Shown here: positions 18,779-26,418 of the stretch, one piece after another | Position numbering within the stretch: the stretch's first letter is position 1 | Layout of the letters: each line of letters begins with the position of its first letter | Origin: Mycolicibacterium hassiacum DSM 44199 | GTDB taxonomy: Bacteria > Actinomycetota > Actinomycetes > Mycobacteriales > Mycobacteriaceae | Direction: 5' to 3' | DNA: 64,000 nt | NCBI RefSeq assembly: GCF_900603025.1 | Contig: NZ_LR026975.1 | Location: forward strand, 2,418,001-2,482,000 | Program-made: the position numbers and the translations under genes | The notes under the pieces: generated by a model | The model's database searches: none | What the model was told of the DNA's origin: nothing | Seen by the model: the letters and a program-made list of their open reading frames with translations, nothing else

Positions 18779-19318
18779 TTACTTGCGGTTTTGGGGCGCG
18801 AACGCTGCCGCGAATCCGCTTGGCCGCCCGTCGCTGTGCGGGCCGCCGGTGCCGCTGCGCAGAGCGCCGACGCCGGGGCGTGGCGGTGTTTTCGGTTTGG
18901 GTGGCTGCACGCCGAGCTGCTCGCCGGCCTTTTTCACGGCGGCGGCCAGCTTGCGGTCGTCGAGGCCGCCCTGGTTGTCGAGCACGTCGGCCAGCTCGGC
19001 GACGGCCCACACGGCGGCGGGTTTGAGCCCGGCGGCTGTGATCGCTTTGTCGGCGGCCTGGCGTTGCAGGTGGGCGACAGTTGCTTCGGCTGTTTTGGCG
19101 CGCTCGCGCAGGCTGGTGTTCTGCTTCCGCAGCTTCTCGACGACCTTGCGCGGGAACATCTCGGCGGCATCGTCCAGGTGCTCGTCGTCGTTGTCGGCTG
19201 CGCCGGCCACCGGGGTGTCGGCGTCGCCGTGTGCCTCGTTGGCGGCCTCGGTGTCGGCCGCCGGGGTGTCGGCCCGGTCGTCGGTTTCTGTTGCGTCTGC
19301 GGGGTTCTCAGTGGTCAC
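18779..19318 (-). CDS. Scaffold-like protein
   Basis: A 179-residue protein with a very acidic, Thr/Asp/Ala-rich N-terminal third, a central coiled coil (MFPRKVVEKLRKQNTSLRER and on through TVAHLQRQAADKAI), and a basic, Pro/Gly-rich C-terminus ending AAAFAPQNRK. Acidic head, coiled coil and basic tail, encoded just before a capsid gene, is the standard build of an actinophage scaffolding protein. Its start overlaps the preceding gene's stop by 4 bp. Confidence 0.7.
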   Translation of the reverse strand: MTTENPADATETDDRADTPAADTEAANEAHGDADTPVAGAADNDDEHLDDAAEMFPRKVVEKLRKQNTSLRERAKTAEATVAHLQRQAADKAITAAGLKPAAVWAVAELADVLDNQGGLDDRKLAAAVKKAGEQLGVQPPKPKTPPRPGVGALRSGTGGPHSDGRPSGFAAAFAPQNRK

Positions 19319-19566
19319 TGTTCGGTTCCTTTCGGGAGGATGGGGTGGGTGACGGTCACGCGCTCGCGGTGTTGGGTGACTCCGTCGCCGTCGATGGCGT
19401 AGTGCGTCACGTCGAGGGCTTGTCCGGCGACCGCGTTGAGGTCGGCCATCGAGTGTGCGGCCTTCGGGTGGCGCGGCACTATGTCGGCGGGTGGGCGTTG
19501 GTACTCGTCGAACGCGGAACGGATGGGGTCGCGGCCATCGGGGTCGCTGTGGTGTTCACGGCTCAC
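19315..19566 (-). CDS. Small hypothetical element protein
   Basis: An 83-residue hydrophilic protein (RDPIRSAFDEYQRPPADIV, then YAIDGDGVTQHRERVTVTH). Its stop overlaps the scaffold gene start as ATGA, so it belongs to the head-gene operon. No known family. Confidence 0.6.
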   Translation of the reverse strand: MSREHHSDPDGRDPIRSAFDEYQRPPADIVPRHPKAAHSMADLNAVAGQALDVTHYAIDGDGVTQHRERVTVTHPILPKGTEQ

Positions 19567-19606
19567 TGTTGTTTCCTTTCTCTGTGTTCGGTGGCCGCCG
19601 GGCGGG

Positions 19607-19924
19607 TCACCGGATCAGTCCCAGCTCGTGCAGCTCGACGGCCAACGGCCGCACCTGGGCGCGGCACTCTCCGCAGCCGCACGAGCCGAGCGCGGTCGTC
19701 ACGTCGTCGTCGACGATCGGGCGGCCGTTGGCGGCGGCGTCGCGCACGCGGCCGAGGGCGCGCCAGATGCGTTCGTGGGTTTTGTAGGCGTCGCGCATCG
19801 AGCGGTTCAGGCCGCGCTGGGCGCGGGGCACGTGGAACTTCTTACGGCCCCGGCACTCGACACCGGCGGGCGCTTTGCAGGCTGGGCACGCGACGCTGAG
19901 GGCGGCGTGGGCGATTTGGCTCAC
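19607..19924 (-). CDS. Zinc-finger small protein
   Basis: About 105 residues from GTG 19924, preceded by AAGGAGAAC. An N-terminal treble-clef-like knuckle is visible as CPACKAPAGVECRG, and a second Cys cluster lies near the C-terminus (GSCGCGECRAQ). Similar CPxC-type proteins are common next to packaging genes in mycobacteriophages. It is the first gene after the iteron array and may start the head operon transcript. Role unknown; nucleic acid binding is likely. Confidence 0.65.
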   Translation of the reverse strand: MSQIAHAALSVACPACKAPAGVECRGRKKFHVPRAQRGLNRSMRDAYKTHERIWRALGRVRDAAANGRPIVDDDVTTALGSCGCGECRAQVRPLAVELHELGLIR

Positions 19925-19980
19925 GTTGTTCTCCTTGGCTTGTTGTTTGGTTTGCTGGACGGCTGGCCGTCTGGTGGCTT

Positions 19981-20193
19981 CTGACAGACTGACAGGTCTC
20001 GGCGGCATCTTCCCCCTTAAAACACCGCGCAACGTTGTGACCTGCATAGATAAAAAAATGGTGCAATCATGTTGCCGATACCTGTCAGTCTGTCAGAATG
20101 CCTGGTCATCGCTGTTTTTTACCTGTCAGAAGTCTGTCAGAAACGTGTCAGACAGAATCGGCGTCTGACAGGGTTTCTGACAGACTTCTGACA
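19981..20193. other. Iteron array - candidate replication origin
   Basis: Ten copies of the 6-mer CTGACA/TGTCAG in 213 bp. Five read CTGACA (19981, 19989, 20165, 20177, 20188) and five read TGTCAG (20083, 20091, 20124, 20135, 20146). Three TGTCAG copies at 11-bp steps face three CTGACA copies at 11-12-bp steps, i.e. one helical turn apart and inverted. AT-rich patches (TAAAAAAATG at 20051, TTTTTTAC at 20115) lie within. It begins 15 bp beyond the 3' end of the primase-helicase gene, as the ori does in staphylococcal pathogenicity islands. Confidence 0.75.
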
Positions 20194-20207
20194 GACTTTC
20201 ACCTCCG

Positions 20208-21635
20208 TTAATTCCTGCTCAATGCTTTTGCTGACAACGCTTCCGACGACCACATGGGCAGGTGCTCCTGCTTGACGCGCAGGCCGGGGTAGATGCGCTT
20301 GCTCCCGGTGGCGTCGCGGCGGGATTTGTGCCCGGCGTCGGCCATCGCCTTGCTGAATTCGACCGCGCTCATCTTCTTCTCGCCGCTCTCGCTGGCCCAC
20401 CGCTCGTAGGCCGCGTGCACGGTGCCCGACTTCGTTTCCTCCCCGGCGGCGTGTTCGTCGCAGCATTCCTCGATGAACCGCGTGATGGGGTCTTCCTGGC
20501 TGGCGTACTCCCCGGTGGCGTCGACGACAGCTTGCGGGGTGTCGGAGAGGCCGCCGCAGTTGAGGTAGCGGTGCGCCCCGGCGGCTATCCAGGCGAGGAT
20601 TTGCGGGCCTTCTTCGTCGACCAGCTTCTTGGCGAGATGCTCGTCTCGCTTGCCTTCGGGCACTTTGTAGTCGAACGGGATCAAGCGGAGCCTGCGCCAG
20701 AACGAGTTGCCGCCGGATGGCACTTCAGGTTTGTAATTGCCGACGAGCCAAAGGCTGTGGGAGGGCGTGAATTTGAAAAAGTCTTTCCGCATGAACCGGC
20801 CCTTTAGCATGTCGCCGCCGGTCAGCAGTTTTACCTTGGCTTCGTCAAATACGCTGCCCTTGTTGATTTCTGAGCTGATCGCCAGGCGCAGGCCGCGCAG
20901 CTCGGCGATTTCGGTTTCGTGGCGCTCGCGGCCTGCCAAGAGGAAATTGTTGGGGCACGGTTCGGCGTAGTCGCCGAAGATTTTGAGTAGCACGTCAGTT
21001 AGCACGGTTTTGCCGTTGCCGCCGGGGCCGTGCAGGAACGGGAACACGTTGCTTGACACTTCGCCGATCGCGGCGATGCCAGCGAGTTCCTGCACATAAC
21101 CGATGACGTACTCGTCGCCGCCGAACGTGTCATAGAGGTAGTCGGTCCACATCGGGCACAGCGGCTCTAAGTCGACGCGGCCGGGGTCGACCTTCATCAC
21201 TGCGACGCCGCAGCCGGTGATCTTGGTGTGCAACAGGTTGGGTTTGTTCTCGGCGACGCGGCCGGTGCGGAGGTCGATGACGCCGCCGGGCGTGTTCAGC
21301 GCGTAGGGGTCGCCGTCGAGCTGGTTGGCCTCGACGCGCATCCGGTTGTCGCGCATGGCGAGCCGCACCATCGCACCGAGCCTGTTTTCGGACAGGCTGC
21401 GCAGCTTGTGTTTCGCCAGCAGCTCGCTGTCGCCGCACTGTATCGAGTCGATGGCCTGGCGTGCGGCCTGCCAGGCGGGGCCGTCGTCGCCGCTGATCTG
21501 CCACCGGGTGCCGTCCCAGGCCAGCCAGCGGCCCATGTCGGCGCAATAGAGCAGCTTCCCGGCGGCGTGGTCGATGAGCCGGTCAGCGTTGGCGGTGTCA
21601 GTCATCTCCCAGAGGGTTGGTTTAGCGGAGTTCAC
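20208..21635 (-). CDS. D5/P4-type primase-helicase
   Basis: About 475 residues. An N-terminal D5_N-like region (ALNTPGGVIDLRTGRVAENK) precedes an SF3 helicase core with Walker A GPGGNGKTVLTD, then LAISSEINKGSVFDEAKVKLLTGGD (Walker B region), LVGNYKPEVP (sensor) and FWRRLRLIPFDYKV (arginine finger). It is predicted to melt the adjacent iteron origin and start replication of the excised element. GTG 21635 follows GGGAAGGG; ATG 21605 is an alternative start with a poorer ribosome site. Confidence 0.9.
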   Translation of the reverse strand: MNSAKPTLWEMTDTANADRLIDHAAGKLLYCADMGRWLAWDGTRWQISGDDGPAWQAARQAIDSIQCGDSELLAKHKLRSLSENRLGAMVRLAMRDNRMRVEANQLDGDPYALNTPGGVIDLRTGRVAENKPNLLHTKITGCGVAVMKVDPGRVDLEPLCPMWTDYLYDTFGGDEYVIGYVQELAGIAAIGEVSSNVFPFLHGPGGNGKTVLTDVLLKIFGDYAEPCPNNFLLAGRERHETEIAELRGLRLAISSEINKGSVFDEAKVKLLTGGDMLKGRFMRKDFFKFTPSHSLWLVGNYKPEVPSGGNSFWRRLRLIPFDYKVPEGKRDEHLAKKLVDEEGPQILAWIAAGAHRYLNCGGLSDTPQAVVDATGEYASQEDPITRFIEECCDEHAAGEETKSGTVHAAYERWASESGEKKMSAVEFSKAMADAGHKSRRDATGSKRIYPGLRVKQEHLPMWSSEALSAKALSRN

Positions 21636-21781
21636 GATTTCGTGCCCTTCCCGCGAGGCCCGATATAATTGGCCTCGCATTCGGTTTAGTCGGGTCGAGT
21701 GTTTTCGCGGTAAGGCGTCGAGAGCCCTGGTTTTTCTCTCGACGCCTTCGCGGTTTCAGGCGCGGCCGACGCGCGCGGTGG

Positions 21782-21982
21782 TCATGCTGTGGCCGCCGGG
21801 ATGGGTTCAAGTAGGGCCTCGACTTGGTCGCGGCGCAGCCGCACGGTGCGGCCACCGGCGAGCTTGTATCCGGTCAGCTTCCCGGCGGCGATCAGGTTCC
21901 GCACGTTGCGGTCGGTCATGCGCAGGTATTCGGCAACTTCGCGTTGGGTCATCCAGGGGCTGCGGGTTGGCTTGTGTGCCAT
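21782..21982 (-). CDS. xis: Excisionase / AlpA-like HTH protein
   Basis: A 66-residue winged-helix protein of the MerR/HTH_17 type. WMTQREVAEYLRMTDRNVRNLI is the DNA-recognition helix pair and GYKLAGGRTVRLRRDQVEALL the wing. Position next to the integrase and size fit a recombination directionality factor; it could also regulate the replication operon downstream. Confidence 0.8.
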   Translation of the reverse strand: MAHKPTRSPWMTQREVAEYLRMTDRNVRNLIAAGKLTGYKLAGGRTVRLRRDQVEALLEPIPAATA

Positions 21983-22306
21983 CGGTTTTCCCTCTTATCG
22001 GTCGGGGTCGACCGATCAAGGGGCAGCCGGGATCGGTCGACACACACGTGTGTTTCCTGGTGTGTCGCCCGATCCGAAAGGCGGCCGCCCCCTTGATCCA
22101 TTGGCCGCCGTGGGATCGCGCAGGTTGCGTCTCCTGGGCTACACGAGCGCCGCTGCCGGGCTCGTGCACCTCGGTTGTGCTCCGCGCCTGGTCAAGGGTC
22201 GAGGCTGGTGCGGCATTGCCGAGGAATTGTGTTTCACTCTACCGCAGGGTTCCGCACACTCCCCTAAAGGCAACAACGAATCATGCTGCCGCCCTTGTAG
22301 ACTCGT
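21983..22306. promoter_or_regulatory. Control region between xis and int
   Basis: A gene-free stretch of 324 bp with clear symmetry. ATCGGTCG-GGGT-CGACCGAT (21997-22016) is followed by a third half-site ATCGGTCGAC (22032-22041), which abuts the perfect 12-bp palindrome ACACACGTGTGT (22042-22053). At the integrase stop, TGTAGAC-TC-GTCTACA (22296-22311) forms another inverted repeat. Together they look like a xis promoter with multiple operator sites. No repressor gene is visible in the element. Confidence 0.6.
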
Positions 22307-23422
22307 CTACACGTCGGGGTTTGTGGCGAGCTTCGACAGCAGCTCGGCGATGCGCCGGTCGGCCCCTTCGGCGGCGTGCTGATACCTCATCGCAGCCGCC
22401 GGGGTGGAATGCCCAAGGCGGGCCATAAGCTCGGCCAGCGTCGCACCCGTAGAAGCCGCCAGCACCGCGCCAGTGTGCCGCAGATCGTGGAACCGTAGAT
22501 CAGCCCGCCCGGCGGCTTTACGCGCGGCATAGAACCGTCTGTACAGCGTCGCTGGCGCGAGGTGGCCGCCGTGCTGCGCGGGGAATAGCAGCGCGTCGCG
22601 GTCGGGGCCGACATGGGCGTCCAGGTGCTCGACGACGACAGGTAGCAGGTGTGGCGGTATGTGAACGTCGCGCATACCCGCGTCGGACTTCGGCGTGGTC
22701 ACTTGGAAGGTGCCTCCGGTGCGCACCACCGCCCGCTCAACACGGATCACCCCGGCCACCGGGTCAATGTCCTTGCGGCGCAGCTCGGTTAGCTCACCGA
22801 ACCGCAGCGCGCACCACGACGCCAACAGGATCATCGCCCGATACTGCGCGGGCATCGCCTCGGTGATCGCGGCCAGCTCGTCGAGCGACGCGGGCCGAAT
22901 CTTGTGCACCCGCCGCGCCGAACCCGCGCCGCGAATCACACACGGATTCGCCGCGATCTTGCCATCGCTGGCCGCCGTGCCCATGATCGTGCGCAGTAGG
23001 CCGTAGGCGTGGGCGCGCAGCGTCGGCGTCTCAGTGCCCATCGCGGCGTGCCAGCCACGCACATCGTCTGCCGTGATCGACGCCAGCGGCAGGCCGCCGA
23101 GGCCGGGCAAAATCTGCGCGTCCAACAACTTGCGGTAGTGCTCGCGGGTGCGGTCCTTTAGGTCACGGTGCGCGAGCCACTGTTCGGCGTAGTCGCCGAG
23201 GGTGAGCTTGCGCCTGGGCGACGGCGTCCCGGCGGCCGGTGGTTCCCACGTCTTGCGCACTATGTCGGCGTGCTGCAGCGCCAGCCAGGCGCGGGCGTCG
23301 CGCTTCGTCAGGAACAGCGTGGGGGCTTTATGGCGGCGGCCATCAGGGCCGTAGTAGCGCGCCCTGTACCGGCCGCTGCGCTCCTTTTCGACTGAGCCGA
23401 ACACACCAGACTTGCGGGCCAC
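22307..23422 (-). CDS. int: Tyrosine-type site-specific integrase
   Basis: A 371-residue phage integrase. An N-terminal arm-binding domain and a SAM-like core-binding domain (LTLGDYAEQWLAHRDL to ITADDVRGWHAAM) precede the catalytic domain. Catalytic Arg in CALRFGELTELRRKD, the HXXR box in FHDLRHTGAVLAA, and the nucleophile Tyr in the STPAAAMRYQHA segment are all present. The start lies about 150 bp from attR, the usual layout. It is predicted to recombine attP with the 3' end of tRNA-Val(GAC). Confidence 0.95.
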   Translation of the reverse strand: MARKSGVFGSVEKERSGRYRARYYGPDGRRHKAPTLFLTKRDARAWLALQHADIVRKTWEPPAAGTPSPRRKLTLGDYAEQWLAHRDLKDRTREHYRKLLDAQILPGLGGLPLASITADDVRGWHAAMGTETPTLRAHAYGLLRTIMGTAASDGKIAANPCVIRGAGSARRVHKIRPASLDELAAITEAMPAQYRAMILLASWCALRFGELTELRRKDIDPVAGVIRVERAVVRTGGTFQVTTPKSDAGMRDVHIPPHLLPVVVEHLDAHVGPDRDALLFPAQHGGHLAPATLYRRFYAARKAAGRADLRFHDLRHTGAVLAASTGATLAELMARLGHSTPAAAMRYQHAAEGADRRIAELLSKLATNPDV

Positions 23423-23574
23423 CGGGCCGACCTCCTGCGGGCTATTTGCGGGCTAAAGCAGCATACCGGCGTGCCGTTCGCTTCCGCACGGTTCCGTGCT
23501 GTACTGTGTGGAATCAGCGCAGCTCAGAGACGATTTGCGCTGGTCAACAACTAGAAGTCAGCAAACCCATTGAG
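23423..23574. other. Putative attP arm region
   Basis: A gene-free 152 bp between the integrase start and attR. It holds no open frame I can support. By position it should contain the integrase promoter and arm-type binding sites. The paired TTCCGCACGG and TTCCGTGCTG stretches near 23490 could be arm sites, but this is weak. Confidence 0.35.
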
Positions 23575-23599
23575 CTGGTTCAATCCCAGTATCGCGCAC
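23575..23599 (+). repeat. attR core of the integrated element
   Basis: A second identical copy of the 25-bp tRNA-Val(GAC) 3' end, without the rest of the tRNA. It defines the right boundary. From here to 23741 there is only short gene-free sequence. Confidence 0.95.
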
Positions 23600-23741
23600 C
23601 ACAGTTTCCGCAGATTAAGAGCGGCTTCTAAGTGTGAGCCGGCTGCTCTGGCCACTCGGCCTCATCGCAACGAGCCTCCAGTCCACGCGGCCAGGCGATC
23701 AGGTTTTCGCGCAATTTCGCCCAGTCGGGTCCCAATGCGGG

Positions 23742-24076
23742 TCAGCACAGATACTTGGTGGCTGCGTCGACAATGATCGGCGCGCTATATGGGGAAGGCA
23801 TGAGGCCCTCGCCATGGCTCAGCCAATCGATCAATGAGGTCCGAGACCGGCCATTCCACTTGATCTCGTTGCATACCCACTTGCCCGTGTGAAGTGCCGC
23901 CTCGTTGTTCTCGAACTGCCCGTGACACACACCGTCCGGGCGGCAATGGTAGGGACGCCCGTCATGATCGATCAGACCCGCATTGTCGAGGGCTGCGATG
24001 TACGCCGCGTCGTCAGCGCTTGCAGGCCCCGCAGACGCGACCGCAACCGCCACCAGGGCCAGGCTCGCAATACCGA
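23742..24076 (-). pseudogene. DUF732 secreted protein gene, 3' part (split by IS256-family element)
   Basis: The minus frame reads GIASLALVAVAVASAGPASA (second half of a signal peptide) and then DDAAYIAALDNAGLIDHDG through IIVDAATKYLC. This is a DUF732 domain with paired Cys (YHCRPDGVC) as in small secreted mycobacterial proteins. The apparent TTG start at 24080 lies in the transposon. The true beginning is at 27106, on the far side of the insertion; both parts join in frame once the element and one copy of its target duplication are removed. Reconstructed length is about 125 residues. Confidence 0.85.
24066..24076. repeat. Target-site duplication, left copy
   Basis: CGCAATACCGA, repeated exactly at 27056-27066 on the other side of the IS256-family element. 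Eleven identical bases; the family usually makes 8-9, so two or three may be chance identity. Confidence 0.85.
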
Positions 24077-24209
24077 GCAATGATCAGAACCTGTGGATGA
24101 GCCTCGGGGTGGGGGCGTGAAAGTGGGCGCACCTTCCCGAGGATGATCTGAATGTCAGTAGGTCCGATCATGAGCCGGCGTTGGCGCGCTGGTTCGGGAA
24201 GGTACGCCC

Positions 24210-24922
24210 ATGCTCACCGTAGTTCACGACGCCGAGGACGCCAACGACAGCGACACTCCCGGTCGCTCGTTGTTGGATGAGATCGTCCGCGACGGGGCGC
24301 GACAGATGCTGGCCGCCGCGTTGCAGGCCGAGGTCGCCGCCTACGTGGCCCAGTACGCCGACCAGCTCGATGAGAACGGCCACCGCCTGGTGGTGCGCAA
24401 CGGCTACCACCAGCCCCGCGAGGTGCTGACCGCAGCCGGTGCGGTGCAGGTCAAAGCGCCGCGAGTCAACGACCGCCGTGTCGACCCTGACACCGGCGAA
24501 CGCAAACGGTTCTCCTCGGCGATCCTGCCGGCCTGGGCGCGCAAGTCTCCGCAGATGAGCGAAGTGCTGCCGCTGCTGTACCTGCACGGGCTGTCCACCA
24601 GCGACTTCACCCCGGCATTGGAGCAGTTCCTGGGTTCGGGTGCGGGGTTGTCGGCCACCACGATCACCCGGCTCACGGCGCAGTGGCAGGACGAGGCCCG
24701 CGCGTTTGCGGCCCGGGACCTGTCCGGCACCGACTACGTCTACCTGTGGGTCGACGGTATCCACCTCAAGGTCCGCCTGGACCAGGAAAAACTCTGTTTG
24801 CTGGTGATGCTGGGCGTGCGCGCTGACGGCCGCAAAGAGCTGGTGGCGATCACCGACGGCTACCGGGAATCGACCGAGTCGTGGGCTGATCTGCTGCGCG
24901 ACTGTAAACGACGCGGCATGAC
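24210..24922 (+). pseudogene. IS256-family transposase, N-terminal part
   Basis: ATG 24210 through CKRRGM. It contains the helix-turn-helix-rich N-terminus, the zinc-free VRNGYHQPREVLTAAGAVQV block and the first catalytic Asp in YLWVDGIHLKVRL. The frame is cut at codon 237 by the IS110-family insertion. It continues exactly in frame at 26419; the joined gene would encode 438 residues, normal for the family. Confidence 0.9.
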
Positions 24923-24950
24923 ACTTCCTGAGTCAACCCCTACGCAGTTT

Positions 24951-26180
24951 TCATGCTGCGGTGTGCAGTTTTTGTACGGCACCGTGCCGGGCGGGGTCGT
25001 AGGGGCTTTGGTCGTGCCAGCAGCGGTAGATGACGCGAATCCAGGCGCGGGCGAGGATTCGCACGGCGTGGGGGTGGTCGTGTCCGCGCGCGCGGGCTCG
25101 GTTGTAGATGTCGGCTGCCCAAGTGCTTTGGTGTCGGCTGTTGTCAGCGAAGGTGGTCAGTGCTCGGCGGAAGCGTTTGTTGCATGCCCAGCGGAAGTGC
25201 ACGGCGTGTTGTTTGCCGGAAGATTTGGTGACGGGAGTGACCCCGGCCAGGGCGGCCACGGCGTCGGGACCGTCGTAGGCTGCACGGGAGTCGCCCCACT
25301 CGGCGAGCACCTGGGCGGCGTTGATCTGACCCGACCTTGGCAGCGACGTGAAGACCTCGGCGTCCGGGTGCTCCCCGAGGCGGGCGATGACGGATCGGTC
25401 GAGGGCCTTGCCTGCGCTGTTGAGCGCCTCGATGACGCTGACGAGGGCCAGCACGACGTCGCGGACGGCGATAGTCAGGACGGGATCGGTGGTGCCTGCG
25501 GGTGCGCTGCGCAGCCGGGTCAACAGTTCTTTGACTGGTCGTCGACCGGAATAGGAATGCTTGACAAGGAACGCAGCCAAGCGTTTCTCTCCGAGTCGAG
25601 CGGCGCTGGCCGCGGTGGGATAGCGACGCAGGAACGCCAGGCTGATTGGAGATTCGACGTCGGCGAAGATCGCTTTGGCGCCAGGCCAGTGATCATCGAG
25701 CAGGGCGCTGAGTTGGTTGGTGGCCGCCACCCGCATGGCGACAACGTCGTCGCGGGTGCGGACCACCGTGCGCAGCGCCTTGGTCGACGAACTGTACGGG
25801 GCTGCGGGGCGCAGTCGATGGTGGCGCAAGCGCAGGTATTCGGCGATCACCAGGGCGTCACCGGCATCAGACTTGGCGCCGGAGATGACTTCGCCGTCCC
25901 GCCACGTTTTGATGGCGTTCGGGGATACCGGGATGACCGGGTGGCCGGCTTCGAGCAGCAGGTCGACCAGCCGCCCATTGGGTCGTTCGATCCCGATGTG
26001 CACATCGGCGGGATCGCCGAACTTGGACAGTTTGCGAATCAGTGTGGCGATGCCATCGGCAGTATGGTCAATCATGAACTGCGCCAGTATCTTTCCCACT
26101 GCGGACAGCACGCACACGGCATGAGTGGCGGCAGCCCAGTCCAACCCGACGTAGATGATTTCTGCGGTTTCCTCGGACAA
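24951..26180 (-). CDS. IS110-family DEDD transposase (bridge-RNA-guided recombinase type)
   Basis: A 409-residue transposase. The RuvC-like domain carries Asp in VGLDWAAATHAV, Glu in HIGIERPNGRLVD, and two Asp in KSDAGDALVIAEYLR. The C-terminal Tnp domain has LAGVTPVTKSSGKQ, where the catalytic Ser sits. The start is TTG 26180 after GAGGAG. In this family the protein recombines donor and target under guidance of an RNA transcribed from the leader. Complete and undisrupted. Confidence 0.93.
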   Translation of the reverse strand: MSEETAEIIYVGLDWAAATHAVCVLSAVGKILAQFMIDHTADGIATLIRKLSKFGDPADVHIGIERPNGRLVDLLLEAGHPVIPVSPNAIKTWRDGEVISGAKSDAGDALVIAEYLRLRHHRLRPAAPYSSSTKALRTVVRTRDDVVAMRVAATNQLSALLDDHWPGAKAIFADVESPISLAFLRRYPTAASAARLGEKRLAAFLVKHSYSGRRPVKELLTRLRSAPAGTTDPVLTIAVRDVVLALVSVIEALNSAGKALDRSVIARLGEHPDAEVFTSLPRSGQINAAQVLAEWGDSRAAYDGPDAVAALAGVTPVTKSSGKQHAVHFRWACNKRFRRALTTFADNSRHQSTWAADIYNRARARGHDHPHAVRILARAWIRVIYRCWHDQSPYDPARHGAVQKLHTAA

Positions 26181-26199
26181 CGAATCTCCTCAAGGTGGC

Positions 26200-26405
26200 A
26201 GCGACGACGCGGCGAGGGGGTCGACCACCGGACGGTCACTAACTGGCGCTCTGCGGCGCGTCTTCCTGATGCCGGTCTGCGACTCCGGGAGGGCCGAGGG
26301 CGGCGGTGTCATGCTGGCCCTCTACGAGCGACCGCACCTGGCCGTCACCTCGGCCCCCGCCGAGTCCCTTCAACGAACACCCATCAGGCATCCGCAATAA
26401 GGATG
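26200..26405 (-). ncRNA. Predicted IS110 bridge RNA
   Basis: The leader on the transposase strand contains, in transcript order, GCGGTC (26335-26330) identical to the left target flank; GCATGAC (26314-26308), the complement of the right target flank GTCATGC; TCAGGAAG (26269-26262) identical to the right element end (24931-24924); and TAGTGAC (26241-26235), the complement of the left element end GTCACTA. This is the order and polarity of left and right target guides then left and right donor guides in IS110 bridge RNAs. Local stems such as CTCGGC/GCCGAG lie between. RNA ends are approximate. Confidence 0.75.
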
Positions 26406-26418
26406 GTGCCCTAGTGAC

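Larger units (their letters stand above)
15366..23599. mobile_element. 8.2-kb satellite-like integrated element in tRNA-Val
   Basis: Bounded by perfect 25-bp att cores. It has a tyrosine integrase next to attR, an excisionase-like gene, a D5/P4-type primase-helicase beside an iteron array, a zinc-finger protein, a scaffold-like protein, an HK97-type capsid protein and a small-terminase-like protein, mostly in one minus-strand run. No portal, large terminase, protease, tail, lysin or holin is visible, so it cannot form a plaque-forming phage alone. The content resembles capsid-forming phage-inducible islands and the M. tuberculosis phiRv1/phiRv2 elements; phiRv2 also uses a tRNA-Val. It contains an older scar at 15941-16345. 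Confidence 0.88.
24923..26418 (-). mobile_element. IS110-family insertion sequence inside the IS256-family transposase
   Basis: A 1496-bp element with a DEDD/serine transposase on the minus strand, a 238-bp non-coding stretch before it and only 28 bp after it. That asymmetry is typical of the IS110 (not IS1111) group. There are no terminal inverted repeats. TGAC occurs once at each junction (24919-24922 and 26415-26418), the core shared by donor and target. Removing the element restores the IS256 reading frame perfectly. No stops interrupt the transposase, so it may be active. Confidence 0.92.

Noticed and set aside
20041..20207. The CTGACA/TGTCAG cluster as a simple rho-independent terminator of the primase-helicase gene
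   Set aside because: Spacing is phased at 11-12 bp with copies in both directions over 213 bp, which is iteron-like rather than a single hairpin, although local hairpins may also stop transcription.
21622..21855. A 77-residue Arg-rich minus-strand frame between the primase-helicase and xis genes
   Set aside because: It overlaps the likely promoter and xis in another frame, has no ribosome site and no domain.
23575..23599. A possible second tRNA-Val
   Set aside because: Only the T arm and 3' acceptor are present; it is the attR copy.
24210..26414. A single 734-residue fusion read through from the IS256 transposase into the IS110 element
   Set aside because: Residues after codon 237 are antisense to the IS110 transposase; it is a chimera created by insertion, not a protein.
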